Below, in pieces: positions 5,870 to 11,186 of a stretch of 11,186 nt of DNA (position 1 is its first letter; every line of letters starts with the position of its first letter). The DNA is from 2-12-FULL-41-16 sp964473715 (lineage in GTDB: Bacteria; Patescibacteriota; Patescibacteriia; Magasanikbacterales; UBA922), in the NCBI GenBank assembly GCA_964473715.1, contig CAYYQC010000030.1:1-11186 (forward strand). Reading direction: 5' to 3'. Made by a program: the position numbers and the translations under genes. The notes under the pieces were generated by a model, which ran no database searches, had not been told where the DNA came from, and was given only the letters and a program-made list of their open reading frames with translations.

Positions 5870-6508
5870 ATGAAATTAAATAAGTATCGTCTATTTTTAG
5901 TAGCCGCATTTGCAGCCGTATGGATTTGGGCAGCGATTAATCCAGTATTTCCCAGTGATTGGCGATTAGAAAATATTCTCACCGTGATTTTTTTACCAAT
6001 TATTTATTATGGTGGTAAAAAATATAAATTTAACAATGTTTCATACACAGTAATCACAATTTTTCTTATTTTACACACCATTGGCTCACATTATACCTAT
6101 GCTGAAGTACCAATTGGTTTTTGGATTCAAGAACAGGTAAATGGCGCGCGGAACATGTATGACCGCATCGTACATTTTGCTTTTGGCCTACTCATTACCT
6201 ATCCAATCTGGCAGGCATTTAAGCGACAACTAAATTTATCTAAAGGTTTTTGGATGTACTACATTCCAGTAGACATTGTTTTGGCTAGTTCCGCAATTTA
6301 TGAAATTTTAGAGTGGGGCTCTGCTACCTTTGTGTCCCCAGAAATGGGTACAGCCTTTTTGGGAGCACAGGGTGATATTTGGGATGCCCAAAAAGACATG
6401 CTTTTAGCGGGAATTGGCGCAGTATTGGTTATGACTTTATTGTATATAAAACATCGCCACTTCCACGCTACAATTCCGTCAGCCACGACTGTGGATAAAT
6501 CTGTTTAA
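5870..6508 (+). CDS. YjdF/DUF2238-family integral membrane protein
   Basis: 212 residues with about six hydrophobic segments. The conserved family blocks are present: HYTYAEVP (74-81), RNMYDRIVHFAFG (94-106), YEILEW (144-149) and GAQGDIWDAQKDM (165-177). Charged and His/Asp/Glu residues buried next to membrane segments are typical of the family; the molecular function has not been established to my knowledge. It follows the ABC subunit by only 3 nt, so it is transcribed with the exporter, but a functional link is inference. No terminator is obvious after it; the next promoter begins 5 nt downstream. Confidence 0.88.
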   Translation: MKLNKYRLFLVAAFAAVWIWAAINPVFPSDWRLENILTVIFLPIIYYGGKKYKFNNVSYTVITIFLILHTIGSHYTYAEVPIGFWIQEQVNGARNMYDRIVHFAFGLLITYPIWQAFKRQLNLSKGFWMYYIPVDIVLASSAIYEILEWGSATFVSPEMGTAFLGAQGDIWDAQKDMLLAGIGAVLVMTLLYIKHRHFHATIPSATTVDKSV

Positions 6509-6512
6509 AATA

Positions 6513-6540
6513 TTGCATTAATTTCTAATGGGTCTATAAT
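6513..6540 (+). promoter_or_regulatory. Promoter of the SET-domain gene, nearly leaderless
   Basis: TTGCAT (6513-6518), 16 nt, then a perfect TATAAT (6535-6540). The start point would be near 6547, only about 4 nt before ATG 6551, so the mRNA should be leaderless or nearly so. Confidence 0.78.
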
Positions 6541-6550
6541 TAGCCGATAT

Positions 6551-7105
6551 ATGCGTCATGAATCCCTCATTATTCAAGACACTCCTCTCGGCCGAGGTGT
6601 ATTTGCGACTGACGAAATTTCCCCTGGAGCTTTTCTCATTGAAATGACTGGAAAAACCATGAACCCCGAAGACATTCCTTCGGTTGCTGCCCGTTCAATT
6701 TTGGATCATTATATTCAATGTGCTCCAAATAAATTTTTAGGCCCTTCTGGTGATTTTGACGATATTTTCAATCATTCCTGCGATCCAAACGCTGGTCTTT
6801 TTTTTGAAAATGGTAAAATCATCATTCGTACCATTCGCACCATTGCCGCTGGCGAGGAAATTTTTTTCGATTATTCCACGGTTATTACCAACGACCCATT
6901 TGTGATGAAATGCTCTTGTGCTACTACTTTATGTCGTGGCAAAGTGGCTGCATTTAAAACTTTACCCAAAAAAACTCGCGACCGTTACATACAGCTTGGC
7001 ATGGTTCAATCATATGTTATTGAATCTTGCAAAACAGTTACCCGAGAGAAGAAAGCTCGTAATCATTTTTTCCCAATATCGCAATCACAAACTGTTAATG
7101 CCTAA
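6551..7105 (+). CDS. SET-domain protein, putative protein-lysine methyltransferase
   Basis: This 184-residue protein shows SET-domain landmarks in order: GRGVFATDEI (14-23), the SAM-binding and pseudoknot motif NHSCDPN (74-80), and GEEIFFDY (101-108) with the conserved tyrosine Y108. A post-SET-like cysteine cluster C121-x-C123-x4-C128 follows, which would bind zinc together with a SET-domain cysteine. A basic C-terminal tail follows (about 131-170). SET enzymes transfer methyl groups from SAM to lysine side chains; the bacterial target could be a ribosomal or DNA-binding protein, or unknown. The gene has its own promoter and a leader of only a few bases. A class I methyltransferase follows after 2 nt, so the two are co-transcribed. 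Confidence 0.9.
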   Translation: MRHESLIIQDTPLGRGVFATDEISPGAFLIEMTGKTMNPEDIPSVAARSILDHYIQCAPNKFLGPSGDFDDIFNHSCDPNAGLFFENGKIIIRTIRTIAAGEEIFFDYSTVITNDPFVMKCSCATTLCRGKVAAFKTLPKKTRDRYIQLGMVQSYVIESCKTVTREKKARNHFFPISQSQTVNA

Positions 7106-7107
7106 TT

Positions 7108-7869
7108 ATGAAAAAAGATACTTCCTGGAACAAAGCGGCTGATTGGTACAAAGGCATGACCGAAGATTCGGGGAGTTATCAGCAAGATGTAATTTTGCCA
7201 GGACTTCTCCGTTTGGTGGCTCCAAAACCTGGTACAAAAATTTTAGACCTTGGCTGTGGCACAGGTTTTTTTGCGCGTGCCTTTTCAGAACTAGGCGCTC
7301 ACGTAACTGGTTTAGATAATAGCGCGGACATGATTGAAACAGCCTCAAATCTCTCTAAAACCAAAAATGCTATTAAATATTTTGTTGGTAGTGCCGATAA
7401 AATTTCCATGTTGGAAAATAATTCTTTTGATGTCGTAACCATTGTTTTGGCAGCCCAAAACATGGAGCATTTAGACAAAGTATTCGCAGAAACAGCGCGC
7501 GTGTTAAAACCTCGCGGACGTTTGTGTGTAGTTCTCAATCATCCAGCTTTCCGCATTCCCAAAGAATCAAGTTGGGAATGGACAGATGACCAGACGACCC
7601 AATATCGCCGAATTGATAAATATCTTTCTGAAAGTAAGCAAAAAATTATCATGCATCCTGGCAAATCAAATGAATATACCATTAGTTTTCACAGACCACT
7701 ACAGGTATATTTTAAACTTTTGAACAAAGCAGGATTTGGCGTGACTCATTTTGAAGAATGGATTTCTAACCGAATAGGACCAAAAGGTAAAACCTTTACC
7801 GCTTTAGAACAGTCACGCAAAGAAATACCTATTTTCCTCTATTTGGAAGCACGGAAAATTATGCTATAA
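7108..7869 (+). CDS. Class I SAM-dependent methyltransferase (Methyltransf_11 type)
   Basis: 253 residues. Motif I is ILDLGCGTGFFAR (45-57) and D70 in TGLDNS is the ribose-binding acidic residue. FDVVTIVLAAQNM (107-119) and the LKPRGRLCVVLNHP block (133-146) complete the Rossmann core. The C-terminal part carries HPAFRIP and HRPLQVYFKLLNKAGF segments that probably shape the substrate pocket. The family includes UbiE-like and many small-molecule methyltransferases, and the sequence does not reveal the substrate. It lies 2 nt behind the SET gene without its own promoter. The promoter of the next gene overlaps its last bases; TATAAT there includes the stop codon. Confidence 0.88.
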   Translation: MKKDTSWNKAADWYKGMTEDSGSYQQDVILPGLLRLVAPKPGTKILDLGCGTGFFARAFSELGAHVTGLDNSADMIETASNLSKTKNAIKYFVGSADKISMLENNSFDVVTIVLAAQNMEHLDKVFAETARVLKPRGRLCVVLNHPAFRIPKESSWEWTDDQTTQYRRIDKYLSESKQKIIMHPGKSNEYTISFHRPLQVYFKLLNKAGFGVTHFEEWISNRIGPKGKTFTALEQSRKEIPIFLYLEARKIML

Positions 7870-7870
7870 T
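7843..7870 (+). promoter_or_regulatory. Promoter of the coiled-coil/exonuclease operon
   Basis: TTGGAA (7843-7848), 16 nt, TATAAT (7865-7870), inside the end of the methyltransferase gene. The leader to ATG 7893 would be about 15 nt, pyrimidine- and A-rich, without a Shine-Dalgarno. Confidence 0.62.
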
Positions 7871-7892
7871 CCTCCTACTTTTAAATAAATCT

Positions 7893-8249
7893 ATGTCTCA
7901 GAATCTCCAAGAAATTTTCGCCAGAGTAGAAAAAGCTAAATCACGCCAAAAAGAAATTAAAACCATTTATCGCGATGCACTTGCGAGTACTCCTGAGTAC
8001 GAAGAAATTAATGATAAATTAAAAGCTTTGCGTGAACGGAAAAAACAAATTGAAAATACTATTAAAGAAAACTTTGGGAGTGAGATCACTGAACTTGAAG
8101 ATTTAAAAGTAGACATTGATTCTGACATGGAAATGATGAGTGATTTGGCGCTGACTCAATTAATAAAAGGGGAAACAATTGCTCTTAAAGACGAACACGA
8201 AACAGAATATGAGCCAGTGTTTGCGGTTCGTTTTAGAAAAATGAAATAA
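7893..8249 (+). CDS. Small coiled-coil protein of unknown function
   Basis: 118 residues. Positions 3-80 are strongly helical and charged, with heptad-like spacing (VEKAKSRQKEIK, LKALRERKKQIENTIK), and are likely coiled coil. Positions 80-90 are methionine-rich and acidic (DMEMMSD). The end is a short beta-like stretch (YEPVFAVRFRKMK). There is no signal peptide, membrane helix or catalytic motif, and I do not recognise the family. It is separated from the exonuclease gene by a single base and shares its promoter, so it could be a partner or adaptor of that nuclease; this is inference from gene order only. Confidence 0.78.
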   Translation: MSQNLQEIFARVEKAKSRQKEIKTIYRDALASTPEYEEINDKLKALRERKKQIENTIKENFGSEITELEDLKVDIDSDMEMMSDLALTQLIKGETIALKDEHETEYEPVFAVRFRKMK

Positions 8250-8250
8250 T

Positions 8251-8835
8251 ATGTCCAAGGAAGTTGTTTTTGATATTGAAACCATTGGTGATATTCGCGA
8301 CCTCACTACCATGAAAGTGACCGTGGTGTCAGTATATGAATTTGAACATGATAGATACCAATCTTTTGATGAGCATGAATTAGCCAATCTTTGGCCAATT
8401 TTAGAACGCGCCGAACGCTTGATTGGTTTTAATAGTTTGCACTTTGATTTGCCAATTTTGGGCCGTAATTATGCAGGTGACCTAACTAAAATTCCACATC
8501 TAGACATTCTTAAAGTAGTGAAAGAATCCACAGGAAACCGAATTAAATTAAATGATATTGCCCGCGCCACTCTTCAAATTGAAAAGAGTGCTGATGGTCT
8601 TCAGGCCATGGAATGGTATAAAGAAGGTAAAATTGATTTGATTAAAAAATACTGTGAGCAGGATGTAAAAGTGACCAAAGATATTTATGATTACGGAATT
8701 AAAAACAAGATGTTGTATTACCCAACTCTCACAGGCGACCTCATGCCTTTTCCGGTAAATTTTGAACCAGCGCAAATTATGGCTGGCTCCACACCTTCAG
8801 CCGCGGCAGGAATTAACTTGACGCTCCCATTCTAA
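8251..8835 (+). CDS. DEDDy-type 3'-5' exonuclease, RNase H-like fold
   Basis: This 194-residue protein has all three exonuclease motifs. ExoI is FDIET with D8 and E10, ExoII is GFNSLHFDLPIL with D66, and ExoIII is YCEQD with Y134 and D138, the Y-x3-D arrangement of the DEDDy class. These acidic residues coordinate two metal ions for 3'-5' hydrolysis of DNA or RNA. The closest families are the small ribonuclease H-like (YprB-like) and PolB-exonuclease-like proteins. No polymerase or helicase domain is attached. The C-terminus (about 152-194) is proline- and small-residue-rich and probably lies outside the catalytic fold. Nucleic-acid specificity cannot be decided here. The promoter of the next gene overlaps the end of this one. 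Confidence 0.87.
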   Translation: MSKEVVFDIETIGDIRDLTTMKVTVVSVYEFEHDRYQSFDEHELANLWPILERAERLIGFNSLHFDLPILGRNYAGDLTKIPHLDILKVVKESTGNRIKLNDIARATLQIEKSADGLQAMEWYKEGKIDLIKKYCEQDVKVTKDIYDYGIKNKMLYYPTLTGDLMPFPVNFEPAQIMAGSTPSAAAGINLTLPF

Positions 8836-8845
8836 GGAGTATAGT
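8818..8845 (+). promoter_or_regulatory. Promoter of the charged small-protein gene
   Basis: TTGACG (8818-8823), 16 nt, TATAGT (8840-8845). The -10 is identical to that of the micropeptide promoter. An AAGGAG at 8834-8839 lies in the spacer and is too far from any start codon to be a ribosome binding site. Confidence 0.72.
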
Positions 8846-8849
8846 GTAA

Positions 8850-8872
8850 TTTAGGTACTTTATTCACCTAAA
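8850..8872 (+). promoter_or_regulatory. Leader hairpin carrying the TTTATTCACCTAA element
   Basis: TTTAGGT (8850-8856) pairs with ACCTAAA (8866-8872) around a 9-nt loop. The 3' arm and loop contain the 13-nt element shared with the micropeptide leader, again 10 nt before ATG. The first copy lacks the upstream pairing arm, so the shared part is the sequence and not the hairpin. Confidence 0.45.
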
Positions 8873-8881
8873 TGTACGCAT

Positions 8882-9151
8882 ATGGGTTTATTTGGGGATG
8901 ACAAACCGAAAAAAGGTAGCAGCGGTGCCACTAATTTCGCCATTGGCATGGGTATGGGGCAGCAGGCAGCATTACGCGAAAAAGAACAAAAAGCTGAACG
9001 TGAAAAAGAAAAACAAAAAGAACATGATGCACATGAGGCAGAAAAAGCAGACAGACAAGAGGACTTGGCAAAAAGCCAAGTAGAAGAAAAAGCACGTGAG
9101 GCTGAACGTGAAAAACGTCTTGGTGCCTTAAACACCAATGCTGATGATTAG
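8882..9151 (+). CDS. Small, highly charged coiled-coil protein of unknown function
   Basis: 89 residues. The N-terminus (MGLFGDDKPKKGSSG) and a glycine/methionine-rich stretch (NFAIGMGMGQQAA, about 18-30) precede a long charged helix (30-82) made of E/K/R/A/Q/D repeats. That helix is likely a single alpha-helix or coiled coil. There is no enzyme motif, and the GMGMG stretch is too short and polar for a membrane helix. The gene has its own promoter and shares its leader element with the acidic micropeptide gene. Its TAG stop overlaps the stop of the convergent reductase gene (9148-9151). It is the only gene here not ending in TAA. I do not recognise the family. Confidence 0.75.
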   Translation: MGLFGDDKPKKGSSGATNFAIGMGMGQQAALREKEQKAEREKEKQKEHDAHEAEKADRQEDLAKSQVEEKAREAEREKRLGALNTNADD

Positions 9152-9825
9152 AAGATTTCCAAATGAATATTGGTTACAGGTACTGCCTTTTCCAATAATT
9201 GCCCCCGAACATCTTTGACCATTTCAGGATTACCACAAATAAAATAGCGGGCTTCTGGAAGAAGTGTTATATGTTCTGAAACTCGTCCGCGTGTTTTCTT
9301 CCAATTCTCACTTGGCTGCGACAAAGTATAAATATAAGTAAAATTTGAATTGGACGAAGCTAAAGCCTCCAAACGATCGAGCCAAAACAAATCAGCTTCA
9401 GTTCGGACGCCAAAAATCAGGTGCATAGGTGCCTGATTTTTTTTATTCATTAATTCGTCATGAAAAATGCCGTAAATTGGGACCAAGCCTGCGCCTGTAG
9501 CAATTCCTACAATTGGATCTCTCTGAGTATTAATAAATCGACCCAGTGGGCCTTTGAGTTCTACCTGGTCACCCACAGTCAGAGTTTGAAAATATTCTGA
9601 AGCCAAGCCACCTTCGTACAATTTTACCCCAAATTCTAAGTAATCATCAGTGGGAGTAGAGGATAGGGAATAAGAGCGTGGAGTGGCTCCTGGAGGCACT
9701 AAAAGCTGCAGAAATTGCCCTGCCTGGTACTCAAAGCCTTCTGGCTTAGCAAACCGAATCTGGAGCATGTGACTGGCAACTAATTCTTTAGCAATAATTT
9801 GAGCAAAAAAGGTCTGCAGGGCCAT
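9148..9825 (-). CDS. Ferredoxin-NADP reductase-like flavoprotein (FAD/NAD(P)-binding oxidoreductase)
   Basis: 225 residues. The N-terminal FAD-binding barrel carries RSYSLSS (50-56) for FAD, GGLASEYF (72-79) and GPLGRF (92-97). The C-terminal nucleotide domain carries GIATGAGLVPIYG (107-119) and ICGNPEMVKDV (196-206) and ends HLEIF with a terminal aromatic residue. This is the two-domain core of the ferredoxin-NADP reductase superfamily, moving electrons between NAD(P)H and a carrier through FAD. No 2Fe-2S domain is attached, so a separate acceptor (ferredoxin, flavodoxin or other) is needed and none is encoded here. It is divergent from the cysteine desulfurase gene (71 nt apart), so a link to iron-sulfur chemistry is possible but unproven. 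Confidence 0.9.
   Translation of the reverse strand: MALQTFFAQIIAKELVASHMLQIRFAKPEGFEYQAGQFLQLLVPPGATPRSYSLSSTPTDDYLEFGVKLYEGGLASEYFQTLTVGDQVELKGPLGRFINTQRDPIVGIATGAGLVPIYGIFHDELMNKKNQAPMHLIFGVRTEADLFWLDRLEALASSNSNFTYIYTLSQPSENWKKTRGRVSEHITLLPEARYFICGNPEMVKDVRGQLLEKAVPVTNIHLEIF
9412..9444 (+). terminator. Intrinsic terminator for rightward transcription, inside the reductase gene
   Basis: CAGGTGC (9418-9424) pairs with GGTGCCTG-type sequence 9429-9435 around loop ATAG, with two G-T wobbles. Flanking A9412-A9416/T9437-T9441 extends the stem, and eight Ts (9437-9444) follow. It would stop transcripts from the 8882 gene about 290 nt past its stop codon. On the reductase strand the same hairpin is followed by only five Ts. 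Confidence 0.6.
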
Positions 9826-9826
9826 A

Positions 9827-9855
9827 TTGACTTTTGGCTAAAATTGGCTTAAAAT
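9827..9855 (+). promoter_or_regulatory. Promoter of the cysteine desulfurase gene with tandem repeat between its boxes
   Basis: TTGACT (9827-9832), 17 nt, TAAAAT (9850-9855). Between and over the -10 lie two tandem copies of TTGGCT(T)AAAA (9834-9843 and 9844-9854), about one helical turn apart, followed by TTGCC. They could be an operator or a chance product of AT-rich sequence. The leader to ATG 9897 is about 35 nt and holds a small hairpin (9857-9860/9865-9868). No convincing minus-strand promoter for the reductase was found here. Confidence 0.55.
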
Positions 9856-9896
9856 TGCCTTTCCAGGCTATCATATTTATTGTCGTTTGGCAAAAT

Positions 9897-11117
9897 ATGT
9901 CTTTCCCTAAAAAACCGACCAAAAAACACCTTATCTATTTGGACCATGCGGCCACTACGCCCACTGACCCACAAGTGGTCAAAGCCATGGCGCCGTTTTG
10001 GTCGCTCAATTTTGCCAATCCTTCGGCTTTATACTCTTTGGGCCAAACCACCCGCGAAGCCGTTGAGCAGGCCCGCACGCAGGTGGCGGAAATTTTATTT
10101 ACCCAACCAGATTGCGTAACGTTTACGAGTGGTGGCACTGAAGCTAATAATTTGGCGATTTTTGGGTTGATACAAGCACAATTAAGTGTGCGCAAAAAAA
10201 TTCACATCATTACTACGACCATTGAACATCATTCAGTGTTAGCACCAATTCAAGAATTGGCCAAACAAGGCAAAATTTCTGTTACCTATTTACCAGTTAA
10301 TGAGTGCGGGGAAATTTCAATTAAAGAATTAGTCGCCGCCATTCGTCCAGAAACAATGTTAATTTCGATCATGTATGCCAATAATGAAATTGGCACGATA
10401 AATCCGATTGCGGAAATTGGGCGTGAATTATTAAAGTATCGTAAAAATAATAAAACGCAGTGGCCATTTTTTCATACTGATGCCTGTCAGGCTACAGGAA
10501 CTTTAGATTTGCACACCGAACGTTTGCATGTGGACTTACTGACTATTAATGGCAGTAAAATGTACGGACCAAAAGGCGTGGGGGCGTTATTTGTGCGCCG
10601 CGGTGTACCAATCCAACCGATCATGTTTGGTGGTGGCCAAGAAAATACTGTGCGTAGCGGTACCGAAAATGTGCCCGCGATTATTGGGTTTGCTAAGGCT
10701 TTGCAATTAGTGCAAAAAAAATATAACAAAGAAGCTGTCCGTCAAACACAATTGCGTAATTATTTTTGGAAAGAAATTAGTAAAAAAATTCCGAAGGTAA
10801 CACTGAATGGACCAGAATTAACTAATAACAATCGTTTGGCGAATAATTTGAATGTGCAATTTACTGGTTTAGAAGGGGAGACACTCGTATTATATTTAGA
10901 TGCGTATGGTATTATTTGTGCGACCGGCTCAGCGTGTGCCACCGATAGCGATGACGCGTCACATGTTTTAACCGCTTGTGGTTTAGACTTGGTAGAAGCT
11001 AACGCGAGCGTACGATTTACTTTAGGAAAAACAACTACTAAAAAAGACATTGATACCGTGATAAAATATTTACCGGGAATTGTCAAAGGAATCCGGGAAA
11101 TGCAAAAAAATTCGTAA
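9897..11117 (+). CDS. Cysteine desulfurase, IscS/NifS type, PLP-dependent
   Basis: 406 residues from ATG 9897. The enzyme removes sulfur from cysteine, forming alanine and an enzyme persulfide for iron-sulfur clusters or tRNA thiolation. Landmarks: YLDHAATTP (14-22), SGGTEANN (78-85) for PLP phosphate, EHHSV (110-114) with H112 over the ring, HTDACQA (193-199) with D195 and Q198, Schiff-base lysine K221 in NGSKMYGPKG, GGGQENTVRSGTENV (245-259), and catalytic C347 in GSACATDSDDASHVL. The residue before the lysine is Ser where many IscS have His. A TTG-initiated extension to 9834 was rejected because it would start between the promoter boxes. No scaffold (IscU/SufU) or thiolase gene is adjacent in the window. 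A gene symbol is withheld because iscS and nifS cannot be separated here. Confidence 0.93.
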   Translation: MSFPKKPTKKHLIYLDHAATTPTDPQVVKAMAPFWSLNFANPSALYSLGQTTREAVEQARTQVAEILFTQPDCVTFTSGGTEANNLAIFGLIQAQLSVRKKIHIITTTIEHHSVLAPIQELAKQGKISVTYLPVNECGEISIKELVAAIRPETMLISIMYANNEIGTINPIAEIGRELLKYRKNNKTQWPFFHTDACQATGTLDLHTERLHVDLLTINGSKMYGPKGVGALFVRRGVPIQPIMFGGGQENTVRSGTENVPAIIGFAKALQLVQKKYNKEAVRQTQLRNYFWKEISKKIPKVTLNGPELTNNNRLANNLNVQFTGLEGETLVLYLDAYGIICATGSACATDSDDASHVLTACGLDLVEANASVRFTLGKTTTKKDIDTVIKYLPGIVKGIREMQKNS

Positions 11118-11122
11118 ACAAA

Positions 11123-11182
11123 AACTCCCTGCCTCCACGCGTACCAAGAAATTTTTCTTAGCAGGCGCGGTGCCAGGGAGTT
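11123..11182 (+). repeat. 60-nt imperfect inverted repeat after the cysteine desulfurase gene
   Basis: AACTCCCTG (11123-11131) pairs perfectly with CAGGGAGTT (11174-11182). Inside, CACGCG (11136-11141) pairs with CGCG-G-TG (11166-11172) with a bulge, and AAGAA/TTCTT (11146-11150/11155-11159) closes a tetraloop. No T-run follows within the four remaining bases, so a terminator cannot be confirmed. It could also be an interspersed palindromic repeat or a structured RNA. It is GC-richer than the gene before it. Confidence 0.6.
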
Positions 11183-11186
11183 CAAG

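Noticed and set aside
6918..7142. Plus-strand frame overlapping the end of the SET gene and start of the methyltransferase
   Set aside because: It is in a different frame from two well-supported genes with clear motifs and has no recognisable features.
8834..8839. AAGGAG as a Shine-Dalgarno
   Set aside because: It lies in the promoter spacer, 42 nt before ATG 8882, and would not be transcribed if the promoter assignment is right. The nearby GTG is followed at once by TAA.
9834..9896. TTG start extending the cysteine desulfurase by 21 residues
   Set aside because: That start lies between the promoter -35 and -10 boxes, and the family normally begins shortly before YLDHAATTP.
10760..11185. 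141-residue minus-strand frame at the window end
   Set aside because: It is antisense to the conserved C-terminal domain of the cysteine desulfurase and shows no family features.
1..11186. CRISPR array, insertion sequence, prophage or defence system
   Set aside because: No regularly spaced direct repeats, transposase, integrase, cas, restriction or toxin-antitoxin genes were seen; the only phage-like trace is the IA-type intron.

Overview
The window looks like bacterial chromosome from an AT-rich, gene-dense genome, most plausibly a Candidate Phyla Radiation (Patescibacteria) lineage. This is an inference from several things seen together: short, tightly packed and often overlapping genes; several small lineage-type proteins without clear function; almost no Shine-Dalgarno sequences; a tRNA without an encoded CCA that is split by a self-splicing intron; and standard-code genes that end almost only in TAA. 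No rRNA, ribosomal protein or other taxonomic marker is present to prove it.

Layout. Bases 8-455 hold a tRNA-Asn(GUU) gene whose anticodon is split by a 376-nt group I intron with group IA-type P7.1/P7.2 hairpins; a terminator follows at 469-491. A promoter at 505-533 then drives a leader filled by a GC-rich palindromic element (549-638), a small two-helix membrane protein (640-1110) and an FkbM-family methyltransferase (1111-1800). A short self-contained transcription unit (promoter 1807-1835, 30-residue acidic peptide 1868-1960, terminator 1976-2001) precedes a four-gene operon. That operon encodes a YtxH-like protein, two ABC half-transporters that together form a heterodimeric exporter with one degenerate ATP site, and a YjdF/DUF2238 membrane protein (2082-6508).

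A near-leaderless promoter (6513-6540) starts a SET-domain protein and a class I methyltransferase (6551-7869). Next come a coiled-coil protein paired with a DEDDy 3'-5' exonuclease (7893-8835) and a small, highly charged protein (8882-9151). On the minus strand lies a flavin reductase of the ferredoxin-NADP reductase superfamily (9148-9825), and divergent from it an IscS/NifS-type cysteine desulfurase (9897-11117). The window ends in a 60-nt imperfect inverted repeat.

How it works together. The genes do not form one pathway; they read as a series of short housekeeping and accessory operons, each with a recognisable sigma70-type promoter. Points that stand out: an IA-like intron in an essential tRNA anticodon; a promoter-proximal leader whose 3' strand has two alternative partners, one abutting the start codon; a 13-nt leader element (TTTAYTCACCTAA) exactly 10 nt before the start codons of two unrelated small-protein genes; a U immediately before 12 of 14 start codons; and complementary active-site substitutions in the two ABC subunits. 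Promoters, terminators and RNA foldings were all worked out by eye and not computed.
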